This document shows, piece by piece, positions 44,260-55,144 of a DNA stretch of 64,000 nt. Each line of letters starts with the position of its first letter. The first letter of the stretch is position 1. The notes under the pieces were generated by a model, which saw only the letters and a list, made by a program, of their open reading frames with translations, had not been told where the DNA came from and made no database searches. A program made the translations under genes and the position numbers. Source of the DNA: Coniochaeta sp. PMI_546 (Eukaryota > Ascomycota > Sordariomycetes > Coniochaetales > Coniochaetaceae); NCBI GenBank assembly GCA_021432605.1, contig MU271149.1, positions 1-64,000 on the forward strand, in the 5' to 3' direction.

Positions 44260-46049
44260 ATGCTGTCTCGCGCCGTTGCCCGCTCGGCGCAAAGCGCACG
44301 AGCTGCATCACTTAGTAGCTCGCCGTATCTACTGCATCGGACAACAGCATTACCAGCAATATGGAGTCGAACTATGGCAAAGGACAGCAAGCCTCAGCAA
44401 CCGCAGCGATTTGCTCGAACACAACAACCTTCCTCGGATAAGTCTACAGCACAGACGCCGCCGTCGCCATCCCCTTCTTCGTCATCTGCAACACCTTCAT
44501 CACCAGCTACGGAGGAGACGCCCTTAAAGTCTTCGACGACGTCAGACGCCACATCCCGGTCCTCATCTGCTACAACTCAAGACGATACTTCGACGCCCGC
44601 AGATGCGTCGGAGCCTATCCCTGACCTGTCCAAGTTGCCGGACCTGACCCAGGGCATCCCCTCCACGCTTGAATATGAGACTGCGGGCTCTACCAATCGG
44701 GCTTCACTGACTCCAGTGGAAGAGCAAGACCCGGCAGCTGCCGGCGCAGGTGGCCGTGGAAAGGGAGAACTGCCGGCCTCGGCTTATATCTCGTCGTCTG
44801 AGCGAAGACGACAGAAGTGGGCTAATTATATGTTTGCGACCATCGGTTTGTCTATCGTTGGTGGTACTGTATACCTTGGCCGCGACTGGGACGAGGCCGA
44901 TTCGAAGCGGTACCAGGACGTACCAAATGGCTGGGGAGTTAGCCTATGGTGGAACCGAGCCATGACTAGGCTCCGAGACACGCTCAGCTACTACCAGGAA
45001 CCAGCCTTCGAGAAACTCCTGCCCGACCCCGATCCGTCTTTTGAGAGGCCCTACACCCTGTGCATCAGCTTGGAAGATATGCTTGTCCATAGCGAGTGGT
45101 CACGGGAGCACGGCTGGCGTGTCGCCAAGAGGCCGGGCGTCGACTATTTCCTGCGCTACCTGAGCCAGTACTACGAGCTTGTCCTCTTCACCACAGTGCC
45201 CTTCGCCATCGCCGAGCCTTTGGTGCGCAAGCTAGACCCATTCCGCTTCATCATGTGGCCTCTTTTCCGCGAAGCAACCAAGTACAAGGACGGCGAGATC
45301 ATCAAGGTATGCAGTCCTTCGAGGACAGACAGAGCGCTTCGTCCTTCCAACTCACAATCACGACTTGTACCCGCTGACACATGATTCCACAGGATCTCTC
45401 GTATCTCAATCGTGATCTATCAAAGGTCATCATTATCGACACCAACCCACAGCACGTTCGTGACCAGCCAGAGAATGCGATCGTGCTTCCCAAGTGGACG
45501 GGTGACCCAAAGGACACAGAACTCGTGTCCCTCATCCCGTTCTTGGAGTACATCCACACGATGCAGTACCCAGATGTCCGTAAGGTGCTCAAGTCTTTTG
45601 AAGGCAAACACATACCGACCGAGTTTGCGAGGAGAGAAGCCATCGCGCGGGCTGAGTTCAACAAGCAGCTGGAGGCTCAACGTGGCAAGTCCGTCGTGAA
45701 GGGCAAGGCTGGGGGCATGAGCGTACTCAGCAACCTGCTCGGGCTGAAGCCTACCAACATGAGTCTCATGGTCGGCCCTGAAGGTGAAGAGAATCCCGCT
45801 GAGGCATTTGCTAAGGGCAAGATGCTGCAAGACATCGCCCGGGAGCGTGGCCAGCGTAACTACGAACTGCTGGAGAAGGAGATTCGCGAGAACGGCGAGA
45901 AATGGTTGAAGGAAGAGGCAGAGCTCCAAGAAAAGGCACAGAAGGAGGCCATGAAGAGCATGCAAAGCTCCTTCACCAGCTGGTTTGGCGTGGCACAGGA
46001 CGGCAGCAGCTCTCAGACCTCCCAGTCGACTCTGGGCGACAAGAAATGA
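44260..46049 (+). CDS. TIM50: Mitochondrial import inner membrane translocase subunit Tim50
   Basis: Exons 44,260-45,306 and 45,393-46,049 (86-base intron) give 567 residues; the start is the first ATG (a GTG lies three codons earlier). An Arg-rich mitochondrial presequence (MLSRAVARSAQSARAA) is followed by a long Ser/Thr/Pro linker, a single membrane helix (YMFATIGLSIVGGTVYLG, about 190-207), the conserved RYQDVPNGWGVSLWW and the NIF/FCP-type domain with SLEDMLVHSEW, HGWRVAKRPGVDYFLRYL and LPKWTGDPKDTELVSLIPFLEY. The phosphatase Asp signature is changed to SLED, as is normal for Tim50, a presequence receptor of the TIM23 complex, not an enzyme. A helical tail rich in Glu/Lys ends the protein. 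Confidence 0.95.
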
Positions 46050-47218
46050 TGGGCCGGCCCTGAACTGCCGTGCCGGTATGTAACACTATCTCTGCTTCTT
46101 CAACATGCCATGTTCTGCTATCGGCCTTGTCATAGCTGAACAGCCGACTTGACACCTTATCATATTATGTTTCCCGCCACAAATCTCCCCTATTGTCCAA
46201 GGTCTACAGTTGTGGGGTCTGCATATAGACGTGAGCAGCATTCAGAGGGTCAAAGGCTTTTAAATTCCTCTGTACATGGGGTATATAATGCTTAGGTTGA
46301 TGGTCACTCGTGGCCGTCGCAGTGTAGAATAAATAGGCCATGGATAACGGGATTAACTGTCTTTGTCCTTTTCTACATCATTATTGTTGACGTGCAAGCT
46401 CTGAAGACTATTCCATTGTTCGTTTGTTAGGTTCAACTGGAAGTTTGCGTGCCCCAGGTGTTGTCGTGTAAGGTCTCACTCTGTTAGTTGGACTTGCGAC
46501 TCGTACAATTAACCCTCTCAACAAGGTCTCGTGGCAGTCTGTGGCAGGACTGGAGGATCTTTGTCAAACTTGGCTGTTCTCGCAGCTACGTCAGCGTGTG
46601 CAACCAACGCGTGGAACCAACGGTCACGATTGCCAACACCGATCCTGGTAACACGAGTCTGTCGGCAGTGGTAGATGACGCCAGCATTCCGTTCTCCTCC
46701 TCTCTTGTCATTCCTGGATATCTCGGACAGAGGCAACCAGTTCGTTCTTGCTGGTTGGTTTGGGCTCCGCCAAGCTCTCTGTAGGTACACCAGAGAACCT
46801 TAAGTGGCTTGGAATCATATGTGGTCGTGAACGACCGCCCATCTGTCGATGATGCTCGGGCGAGTATCTTGAGATTACTCCGCTGTTTCCTCACTCTGGA
46901 GGCTCTCCCCAGCGGCAAATACGATTTCATGTTGCTGACAGGTGCCGTGCTCGGTCGGCAGTTTCAGGTAGTCCAATATGTTTTGCTGGTTCATGTTGAG
47001 ATCAGCGTGACGGCGATGACTGAGTACCGATTGAAGCACGTGGAAGAAGTGTGCTCAACGCATATATGAAGAGCCTGCCTCAATCTTTTCTGACGGCTTG
47101 AAGACAACACTGTGGATTCAAAGGAGATCATCCCTGACGTGTAGTTCTCTATCCAAGAACTCCAGCCTAGAATACAACAACTGTTCGAACTCTCTTAAGG
47201 TGCCTCACTCTGCCAACT
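46050..47218. other. Intergenic, no gene recognised
   Basis: 3' flank of Tim50 and the promoter of a small secreted protein. Short frames at 46,488-47,069 have no features. Confidence 0.5.
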
Positions 47219-47492
47219 ATGCACTTCTTTCGCGCTGTTATCGGGCTTGCCCTTACGACCGTTGTCGCCGCGGCTCCGCCAATGTTGCCGATACGAGACA
47301 GCCTCCCTGAGGGCTGTCCAAAGTACTGTGACTGCTCGCAGTACACCAACTTCTCAGAGTGAGCCAAAATTGCACATTCATCAACGATAACAGATCTAAC
47401 GTGATGGTTACTCCTGAAGTGTCTTTGCATGTGCTACGAATCCCCAATGCCAGGAACTCTGCGACAAAAACCGTGTCGTCAAGGACGACTAG
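47219..47492 (+). CDS. Small secreted six-cysteine protein
   Basis: Exons 47,219-47,358 and 47,420-47,492, with a 61-base intron (GTGAGC...TGAAG), give 70 residues. The N-terminus MHFFRAVIGLALTTVVAAAP is a clear signal peptide, cut near Ala18-Ala19. The mature part of about 50 residues has exactly six cysteines, spaced C-x3-C-x-C-x11-C-x5-C-x3-C; three come from each exon, which supports the splice. Read without splicing the frame stops at 47,362 with half the cysteines. I do not recognise the family. Small, cysteine-rich, secreted proteins of fungi are often host-interaction or antimicrobial proteins; that role is inference only. Confidence 0.7.
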
Positions 47493-47839
47493 AGCCTTAC
47501 CTGGCATCGAGCTAGACATGAGAAGGTGGTGCTGCGGCTTAAGCCAATCTGATAGCACGAGCTAGCGGTCAGAATGTCCATTGGAAAGAGATATAAACCT
47601 ACACTGCAACATTGGTCCAGGGGGGGTTGCAGACATGGTGCCAGATGGGGGCACAATCCCAATTGAGACAATCGTTTATTTCAACAATGGCCGCACCTAT
47701 AGCCATGCCATTCCTTCACACACAAAGCAGGGAGCTGCTAAATTACACAGTTGAGTGAACGAGGCCTTCACATAATCAGGCTAGAATTTACAACACTGAA
47801 CCCTACACTCTAAATCTGTACATGGATATCTTACAAGTA
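47493..47839. other. Intergenic between convergent genes
   Basis: Short region between the end of the six-cysteine gene and the 3' end of the phosphoesterase gene. Nothing recognisable. Confidence 0.5.
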
Positions 47840-49588
47840 TCAGAGCTGTTTTGCTACCGTGCTCTTTTTCAGCTCTCCGTTATCAAACTTGGTCCCATTC
47901 GCCACGCCGGTCTTAACGTCATGTCCGGCGACAGACTCATGCTTTGCAAGCCCCATGGCTTTAACAACAGCGAGAATGCCGATAGCGACCATGATTAGGA
48001 CAGTAATCAGATCGAGGATATGTACCAGCCACCAAAGGTGTTGAGTACCCATTGGACATGTTGCATACTCGAACCTCCACTCCCACGAGTCCTCATCAAA
48101 CCAGGCACTAAGTAGCCCGGCATTGCCCCCGAAATCCCCCATCATGCTCCTTACAGTGATCTCCCGAATCCCCGGCAGCTGCGGCATCCCCGGGAGTGCA
48201 GAAGCTTGCGCCTCATGCCAACGACGAACCTCCCATGTGCGATCCCCGGGACCATCACCAAGGCTCTGATTGATGAAGTGCCACGTGTCGCAGCCTTCGT
48301 GGTCATGACCGTTAAGAATGACGCCAGGGCGACCGCGTCCGCCGGCTGGAGCGTTGATGTCGCCGCTCATGCCGTAGATGCCTTCCAAGAAGCCACGGCT
48401 CGCGTCGGCACTGAGCTGGTTCTGCTCCTTGAGCGAGCCATCGTGTTCATGGAAGTCGAAGAGTGGGGCGTCCACGCATACACCTTCAGGTTTGTACAGG
48501 GGAATGTGCGTAAGGACAACCGTGAATTGACCCTTGAACTCGACGGCTGATGCAGTGTTGATGACGGAGTTGATGAACCCGTATGTCGCGTCTTGAAGTT
48601 CTGTAGATAGTGCAGGAGTGTCGAGGTTCATGTCGTTGAGGACAACAACGCGAATCTCAGGCACCAGTCGCTCCGAATCACGGTTGGTCAGCTCGTCGTA
48701 TGTGGTCGCATTCAACGTAGAGTTGACGATCGGCAACTCAAAGCGTAGTTCGTAGTTAGCCTTGCCGAAAGCGCGCTCGAACCGTTCAAAGCGCTCGTCG
48801 TTGATGTCTCCCGCATATCCTATGTCGTGGTTCCCTGCCACATTGATAATCCGTCGAGTCCATCGTTCTCCGGTTTCATCGTCTGCAAGCACGCCCAGTA
48901 ACCCGGCCAGCTCATAATCTTCACCTGGTAGCCGCGCAACGTCATCAGGCATTCGCTCGCCACCGCGGAAGACGCGAGTCCAGTATCGTTTGCTTCGTCG
49001 TTCAAACTCTTCATCGTCGAGCCACTGGCTACCGACGAGGTCCCCTAGCACAGTGACATGGGTTGGCTTCGTCCACCAACGAACAGTCCGGTAAATATGT
49101 GCTAGATAGTAGTCGTTCCCGAATAGGTCGATGCGCTTGCGTATGGATTCGATCGTGTTAGGGATGTCCTCGAAGTAGAAGTCGATCGTTTCGTGAAGGC
49201 TCTGCCGGACGCGCTCGCGCAGCGAACAGTGGGTAGACCTGAAGGTCAGGTGTGATAGCAGGCTGGACAAGTGCGGAAATGATTTGCCACGAGCATTCGG
49301 AATCGACGTGTCGCCTTCGAGCTGCGGATCGCCTAGGGCCAGCAGGCGGAATGGTGCCAGGACAGGCTGATTTTTGGCATGGATGGGCCAGTGTAGCTTG
49401 GCGGTCTCCTGGAAAGCTACGGGGCCTGAGGCCACGGAAGAGTTATCAGGCAATGGTAGTGGAAAGGCACATCGTTGGATGAGCGGAAACAGGTACAGGT
49501 AGATTGTGAGGACTACCGAGAGCGGAACGAGCACTCGTAAGAGTCGCAACCCATTGCGAAGAGCCGTGGTGGGGGAGAGTTGGGTCAT
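47840..49588 (-). CDS. Ted1/Cdc1-like metallophosphoesterase of GPI-anchor remodelling
   Basis: Single exon, 582 residues from the ATG at 49,588 (frames extend upstream only through a non-ATG codon). An N-terminal membrane helix (LVPLSVVLTIYLYLFPLI, about 21-38) and a C-terminal one (ILDLITVLIMVAIGILAVV) flank a lumenal calcineurin-like phosphoesterase domain with all metal motifs: LGDPQLEGD, LGDLVGSQW, NVAGNHDIGY, LTHIPLY and NGHDHEGC. This is the family of yeast Ted1/Cdc1 and mammalian PGAP5, which remove ethanolamine phosphate from GPI glycans in the ER and affect cargo exit. It ends in a Lys-rich cytosolic tail (ELKKSTVAKQL), which could act in ER retrieval. Confidence 0.92.
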   Translation of the reverse strand: MTQLSPTTALRNGLRLLRVLVPLSVVLTIYLYLFPLIQRCAFPLPLPDNSSVASGPVAFQETAKLHWPIHAKNQPVLAPFRLLALGDPQLEGDTSIPNARGKSFPHLSSLLSHLTFRSTHCSLRERVRQSLHETIDFYFEDIPNTIESIRKRIDLFGNDYYLAHIYRTVRWWTKPTHVTVLGDLVGSQWLDDEEFERRSKRYWTRVFRGGERMPDDVARLPGEDYELAGLLGVLADDETGERWTRRIINVAGNHDIGYAGDINDERFERFERAFGKANYELRFELPIVNSTLNATTYDELTNRDSERLVPEIRVVVLNDMNLDTPALSTELQDATYGFINSVINTASAVEFKGQFTVVLTHIPLYKPEGVCVDAPLFDFHEHDGSLKEQNQLSADASRGFLEGIYGMSGDINAPAGGRGRPGVILNGHDHEGCDTWHFINQSLGDGPGDRTWEVRRWHEAQASALPGMPQLPGIREITVRSMMGDFGGNAGLLSAWFDEDSWEWRFEYATCPMGTQHLWWLVHILDLITVLIMVAIGILAVVKAMGLAKHESVAGHDVKTGVANGTKFDNGELKKSTVAKQL

Positions 49589-50066
49589 GTAGATCACCGC
49601 ATGAGTCAAATTCTTCTGTCCTCAACAGTAGCCTCTTCCAGGTTCAAGGTCGAAGATGCAGGAATTGCAGGATTGTCGAAAAGGTTCGTGTTTACAAAGG
49701 ATGTTGATGGTCGGCACAAGAAATATTTTGGACCCCTGGAAAGCTACATCCACGCAGCCTGCAGGGTACTACTATATTCCCAGTGCCTCACGGAGGCTCT
49801 CCACTTTTCGGGCACTCCAGGTTCCTTTTACCCCTGACCTTCACCAAGTTCCTGTACAACGTACATACCTTCTCAAGTTACAGGTCATTTCTCTACAATA
49901 ACGACATATTGTTGCACATAACCAAGCAGGAGGAAGAACTAATGTCGTTTCTATCTGTACTGCGCATCTTGACCGAGCCGCTCTCTAGTTAGACAGCCAG
50001 ATTCGATGACGAACTCGGGGCTTTAAGCACGCAGCTCGGCATACAGGTCTGTGGCTCAACCACGTC
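49589..50066. other. Intergenic, no gene recognised
   Basis: Promoter of the Ted1-like gene and 3' flank of the next minus-strand ORF. Three overlapping plus-strand frames (49,580-49,992) look accidental. Confidence 0.5.
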
Positions 50067-50514
50067 TCACGTCTCCTTCGCCTGCGTCAACGCCAGGCTC
50101 ACCATATCACCCTCGCCAGGTAAGAGGCACTCTTCAAGGCCAGAGACATGCAGCTTAGCTCTGGTATACCTATCCGACCGTGTCTCAACCACGGTGCCTT
50201 GGACTGCTGGCGACATGTTCATCTGTGAGGCGCACTCAAGCTCCAGCTGGCCTGCCCCGAATAGGACGCTGGCCACCTCCGCATACAAGCGAGCATCTTC
50301 TCTAGTGCAGACCAGCGACAAGCAGTTTCCTCAATCGATGGCTTTATCTCATATTCCAAGCACTCGTCAATTGTGCCCGTAAGCTCCGGTTCAAGACGGA
50401 GTGATGCGGCGTCAAGGTCGTGCAAAGCGTAATGCACAATGACTATCGTGCGGCAATGAGTCCGCGCTTGCGCTTTTCGCCGGTATTCTGTCGTAATTCG
50501 AGCCTCCGCAGAGC
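50067..50514 (-). CDS. Possible small gene, frame unresolved
   Basis: Two adjacent minus-strand frames look coding by codon choice: one reads ...IVIVHYALHDLDAASLRLEPELT, the other ...EDARLYAEVASVLFGAGQLELE to the stop at 50,067. They meet near 50,320 but differ in phase; I did not find a convincing intron joining them, and the first frame lacks a clear ATG. It sits directly after the ubiquitin-like gene. It could be a real gene with an unseen intron or a decayed one. No family was recognised. Confidence 0.3.
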
Positions 50515-50985
50515 TCAATCGGCCATTTCGTCATCCGGACTAGGAAACTCGACATTGAATGTTAGACTATCGTCGGCATCTGCCGGACCCTGTAGGACGA
50601 AAGCAACGACAGAGTTGTTCTTGATGTTCTTATCTACCGGCTTCTCGTCGCCGGTGATACCGAGATTTCTCCAGCCTTGGGACGGATCGCTTGGGGTCTT
50701 CAAGACAGCATATGCAACATGCACCTGCTGATCCTCGGCGGGAACAGGTGTGGTCACGGGCGAATCGCGCGAAGCGTGTAGACCGTCTGGGTATCTCTCG
50801 CGTAAAATGGAGAGCAGCTCGTCGGTGATCTTGGAAAAGGGTTGAAGTGGATTGACGAACATGAAGACGGTGTGCTTCCCGTACTTCAGGCGAAGGGAGA
50901 TATCGACATCGTCTGGCTGTCCCCTACCTCCTGCCTGCGCGAGATGTTGATGTTAGCTCGCCAGCACACGAAGAGCATTTTCCAT
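50515..50985 (-). CDS. Small ubiquitin-fold-like conserved protein
   Basis: Proposed exons 50,985-50,970 and 50,930-50,515 give 143 residues in frame. The intron is only 39 bases (GTGTGC...GGCAG), very short even for fungi, so the first exon is tentative; the second exon is well supported. The sequence DVDISLRLKYGKHTVFMFVNPLQPFSKITDELLSILRERYP looks like the first strands and helix of a ubiquitin-like fold, followed by a loop and the strand NNSVVAFVLQG. I recall similar unnamed proteins in other ascomycetes. Function unknown. Confidence 0.55.
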
Positions 50986-51398
50986 GTCAACCGCTTGATG
51001 TTAAGCAAAACGAAGAAACAAATCGTACCATATCGCGCTGTATCTCTTTTTTTTTTGGTGAGAAGTGTGTGATTTCCGATGCGACACACGTATCGTTTAA
51101 TTATCAAATTAGGTGTATACTAAAGGTATCTACCGCAGTTCGAGGATTTGTTGGCGATGATGTTGAAGGGGAATCTCTCCCTTGGAATGTGGGGCGCGCC
51201 CTTTGAAGGCCCCCATGCTCAGACTAAGTTGAAGCTCGGGCCATTTGCAGCACGTACCTACCGTTGCTTCTTTTTGTCTTCAATAGAAAACCAGGCTTCT
51301 TGAGCAACAGGTCTGGTTCCCTCTAACACGCAGACATTCACAAAACACAGAATAACTTTCTCAGGCGCCTCTGCTTATCTCTGCATAAGCAGTCCGCC
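50986..51398. promoter_or_regulatory. Divergent promoter region
   Basis: About 410 bases between the ubiquitin-like gene and the Tim17-like gene, transcribed apart. Contains a T run at 51,047-51,056; no specific site recognised. Confidence 0.45.
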
Positions 51399-52098
51399 AT
51401 GGCTTCAGCGACAGAAATTTCGGCTCGATCCGAGGACCAAGAGTCCAGGCCAAGGCAGGAGGAAATGGACGAACTGTACAGAACATCACGTCTCTCGATA
51501 CCGGCTCCTCTCCGTTTACCCATGGCTTCCGGTATGGCTTTTCTCGTTGGCCTGGGCCTCGGCACTACCAAGGGGAGCAAGATGGCAGGTCTACGGTTCC
51601 GTGCCGAACACGCTCACAAACTCCCTACTACTACCACTGGCTGGTTCCTTTACCACAAGAGCAAGAACTACCATGTTGCTTATGGCGGCCTCCGCGAAGG
51701 CTTGAGAATGGGCGTCAAGGTCTGCTTCTGGACCACGACAATGTTCAGCATCGAGCACATGTTCGACATATCGCGGGGCCAGAAGGACTTCCTCAACACG
51801 GTTCTGGCGTGCGTCACCGTCGCCGGCGGGTTCAGTTTGTGGAGTACGTGGCCGACTGACGTTTTACGCCGAGCCTCTCTTCGATTCTCACTGCTGCCAT
51901 GACTACTAACATATCGCAGATCGATTTTCGCTCCCGATGGCGGCTCGGACGACGAAGACGGCTCTTGTGGTTGGACTCGTCTATGGAGGCTTGCAAGATC
52001 TCGCTGGCGCCGCCAGAGGTCGGCCGATCGGATACATCGATTTTATCAAGAGACGCGTTGGGCAGAAAGAGCTTCAAGAGCCTAAGCACGCGCTGTGA
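51399..52098 (+). CDS. Tim17/22-like fungal membrane protein
   Basis: Exons 51,399-51,843 and 51,920-52,098 (76-base intron GTACGT...CGCAG) give 207 residues. After a polar N-terminus come four glycine-rich hydrophobic segments: MASGMAFLVGLGLGTTKGSK, YGGLREGLRMGVKVCFWT, VLACVTVAGGFSLW and TTKTALVVGLVYGGLQDLAG. This small-xxx-small pattern and size resemble the Tim17/Tim22/Tim23 family (PF02466) of inner mitochondrial membrane proteins, with an extra C-terminal GRPIGYIDFIKRRVG. The match is by pattern only. A mitochondrial membrane protein is the best guess. Confidence 0.75.
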
Positions 52099-52416
52099 GC
52101 GACAGGAAGGAGTATCCCCAGTTCTCCTATCGACACGATGATCATCCACCTTCGGACTTGGATACCGTATGTCGGATTTCATTGACGGACTGCGGCTCCC
52201 AAAAAAGCGAAGGATACAGTTTGGATCTGCCGAAGTCCGACCTCACGCCGGTCAGCTGACGCCAACCAGCGCGTTCGGCATAGGCAGGTTGGCATGCGCG
52301 AGGACCAGCATCTTATGTTCGAAGCCGATGCCGCTCACTCCTGAGTACCAGTTGTTACAGCTCCATTCAATCAGCGGAGCCAAAGTTGCGACATGTTCAT
52401 GCCCTCACCCACTACC

Positions 52417-52796
52417 TCAGCTGAGCCGTTCGTTAAGCCGCTCACTGACATATTGAATCGTTGAAGGACGGCGGGATCTAGGCCCAAATTCCCATGGCCG
52501 TGACCTGAGCTCGGCATTGGTACCCCACACAAAGCCGAGCATTACGAAGTACAATCCAGCAGGGAATGCGGTGAGCGCAGCAAAGACTGGAACTTTACCA
52601 TCTTGGGCCAAGACGTTGGCTTTGAGGCGGCGGGTTCTGATTTGCCAATCCACTTGGTGCCGGCTATTAGCGGCGTTGCAACAGCGGCGACACTATCACG
52701 TGGCACTGATAAGGGAAACCCCGGTAACATCATCGAAGGACGGAGAATGCTCGACAAAGCAACCACACGACCTCGAATGATAGGCAAATGGCCCAT
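52417..52796 (-). CDS. Small protein with one membrane helix, hypothetical
   Basis: The minus strand from 52,650 to the stop at 52,417 reads VDWQIRTRRLKANVLAQ, a helix PVFAALTAFPAGLYFVMLGFVWG and a polar tail RSRRPSTIQYVSERLNERLS, with coding-like codon choice. An upstream frame from the ATG at 52,796 can join it if an intron of 62 bases (GTTTCC...AATAG, about 52,668-52,729) is removed; the donor is poor. It resembles small mitochondrial membrane proteins but I do not recognise a family. Confidence 0.35.
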
Positions 52797-53196
52797 CTGC
52801 ACCTCTGCCACGGCATGACGTCCTAAAATGTTATGTGCCTGTAGGATTCTTTGCTCAAGGTAGTGTGCCGGTTCTCGGAGATAAAGGGCCCTGGAAGCTG
52901 GCTCTCCATGACAAGGAGCATCTTACGTAGGGAGGTATATAACTACATGCTGTACGTTACCGGTCTTCCCCAAATATTGTAACAACGGCCAGACTCTTGT
53001 GGCTGCTCTTCATCTACGCAACCTTCATACATCCAAGTGTATTGCCATTCACCTTGCAAACCACCTGAATTCCCAACGACTTGTCCTTTACGATACCCGC
53101 CCTCTCCCCCCCCCCCCATCTCTCCTTGTACATCGTCTATCTTCTTGCTCCGTTCGTGTTTGGTAGGGCTGGGTGCTGGTATCAGTCGCCCTAACA
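52797..53196. promoter_or_regulatory. Upstream region of proline dehydrogenase with poly-C tract
   Basis: About 400 bases before the proline dehydrogenase start, pyrimidine-rich from 53,080, with a run of about 12 C at 53,107-53,118. Confidence 0.5.
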
Positions 53197-54825
53197 ATGC
53201 CGCCGTCGTGCACTTCGATCTCTCTCCAGAGCCCACGACTGACTGGTGGAGCACGAAGGGTTCAGCTAGGGACAGCTGCTTCACTTTGCTCATTCGCACC
53301 TGCTGTTTCAACCACATCGGCTTACAGACCTGGCAAAGGCACCTCACAATGTAGAGGAATACATAAAACGTCCGCTAGAATGGCAGCAGCAACTCCATCT
53401 CGCTCCCTTCACTCATCTTCAAATCGTTCGTCGGCCTCGGATGATATGCTACTCTCCGCGACGGCCCATGACTTAACAACAACCTCCAACACCGGCGCAA
53501 CTACCGGTCTCGACACAGAGCCCAACATGGCTCAATCTTCTCCCCTAGCCGTGCTGCCCTTTACAACGATAGTTCGGTCCCTGTTGACAACCACCATCTC
53601 ATCATCTCCTCTACTTCTGCCACCATCTTTGGCTGTAATGTCCGTGATGGCTCATACTACCAATCCTCTCCTCAACCCGGATCGGAATCCCATTCTCAAA
53701 TATGTTACTAAGAAGACTTTTTACGCACAATACTGCGCTGGGGAGAACGCTGGGGAGGTGCGACACACGGTCGAAACCCTGAAGCGGATCGGTTTCAGCG
53801 GCGTGATCTTGGGCTACGCGCGCGAGGTGGTTCTCACCCCGGCACAGACGGCGGATCTTGCATCTTGTGGCGAGGGCGCCATCGCTGAGGAGTGCATCAG
53901 GAACGAGATCAACCCCTGGGCCTCCGGGACTCTGGAAACGGTGCGACTGGCTGCGCCAGGAGACTATGTCGCGCTCAAGTTCACTGGAGCAGGGCGGCAA
54001 GCGCTCTATACTCTATCCAAGCAGCTGCCACCGTCGCCTCCTCTTGCCTCAGCTATAGACTCTGTCTGTCAGCTGGCGGCGTCGCGTGGCATCCGCCTGC
54101 TTTTTGATGCTGAGCAGCAGGCTCTACAGACCGGCATAGATGACTGGACTCTCGACTATATGCGCCGCTACAATCGTGACGGTCGCACTGTCATCTACGG
54201 AACCTACCAAGCATACCTCAAGGCCACCCCTGCGACGCTGTCGAAGCACCTCGCCGCCGCACAAAAGGAGAACTTCTCGCTCGGGGTCAAGCTCGTTCGC
54301 GGAGCGTACCTGGGTTCGGATCCTAGACATCTCATCCACGACACAAAGGCAGATACAGATGCCGCTTACGATGGCATCGCTGCGGCTCTACTCAGACGCT
54401 CGTGGAACGGTCCGTTGATTCGCCCTGACGGAAATGCCTCCGATGCCTTCCCCAAGGTCAGCATGGTGCTTGCATCGCACAATCGCGACTCTGTGCTGAA
54501 GGCACGAGCCATTCTGGAGGCCGGCGAGACGGACACAGAGGTGGCCTTTGCCCAGCTGCAGGGGATGGCGGACGAGGTGAGCTGCGAACTTGTGGCTTCG
54601 CCCAAGGCTGTCGACACTGATTCTGGGGCTGAGAAAAGGCTGGCACGGAGTCGGCTAAAGGTGTACAAGTACCTTGTCTGGGGTTCGACTGGCGAGTGCA
54701 TGAAGTATCTACTAAGACGGGCGCATGAGAACCGTGACGCCGTGGAGAGGACTCGGAGTGGAAGGGATGCTATGCGAGCAGAACTGTGGAGACGACTGAG
54801 AGCAGTGTTTGGCCTCTCTGCCTAA
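53197..54825 (+). CDS. Proline dehydrogenase, mitochondrial
   Basis: Single exon, 542 residues from the first ATG at 53,197. The N-terminus is Ser/Arg-rich and poor in acids (about 1-100), a mitochondrial presequence; the catalytic barrel starts near NPLLNPDRNPILKYVTKKTFYAQYCAGE. PRODH motifs: FSGVILGYAREV, RLLFDAEQQ, VIYGTYQAYLKAT, VKLVRGAYLGSD, MVLASHNRDS, VAFAQLQGMAD and RLKVYKYLVWGSTGECMKYLLRRAHENRDA, the last with the arginines that hold the proline carboxylate. It oxidises proline to pyrroline-5-carboxylate with FAD at the inner mitochondrial membrane. The pyrroline-5-carboxylate dehydrogenase and proline permease that cluster with it in Aspergillus are not in this window. Confidence 0.95.
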   Translation: MPPSCTSISLQSPRLTGGARRVQLGTAASLCSFAPAVSTTSAYRPGKGTSQCRGIHKTSARMAAATPSRSLHSSSNRSSASDDMLLSATAHDLTTTSNTGATTGLDTEPNMAQSSPLAVLPFTTIVRSLLTTTISSSPLLLPPSLAVMSVMAHTTNPLLNPDRNPILKYVTKKTFYAQYCAGENAGEVRHTVETLKRIGFSGVILGYAREVVLTPAQTADLASCGEGAIAEECIRNEINPWASGTLETVRLAAPGDYVALKFTGAGRQALYTLSKQLPPSPPLASAIDSVCQLAASRGIRLLFDAEQQALQTGIDDWTLDYMRRYNRDGRTVIYGTYQAYLKATPATLSKHLAAAQKENFSLGVKLVRGAYLGSDPRHLIHDTKADTDAAYDGIAAALLRRSWNGPLIRPDGNASDAFPKVSMVLASHNRDSVLKARAILEAGETDTEVAFAQLQGMADEVSCELVASPKAVDTDSGAEKRLARSRLKVYKYLVWGSTGECMKYLLRRAHENRDAVERTRSGRDAMRAELWRRLRAVFGLSA

Positions 54826-55144
54826 CCTAGCACAGTTGCATGAGGTGGAGGATCCGGAGCGATTCGACGTTTGACGTGTCCATCGTTGATACTGCACATG
54901 GTTCTTCTCCCTTTATCCCACGAAATCACCAGCGTTAGACGGATTGATAGGATGTGCCCGGGACTTTGACTCCCTGGCTGCGTCTTTAATTATGAGGAGT
55001 AGGCCTATAAAGAGATACCTGAATCACAAGCCACCTACAGACATCCTGCGCATCTGCTGTCTCCCCGCAAATGATACCGCACAAGGACTCCTAAACGCCG
55101 GCGCTATGCATATATGCCCGACTGCCCGATCAATGGGCATGTCT
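54826..55144. other. Intergenic between convergent genes
   Basis: 3' ends of proline dehydrogenase and the Cgi121 gene; nothing else recognisable. Confidence 0.5.

Noticed and set aside
44260-46049. Tim50 as an active FCP/NIF phosphatase
   Set aside because: The catalytic DxDx motif is replaced by SLED, as usual in Tim50, which is a receptor.
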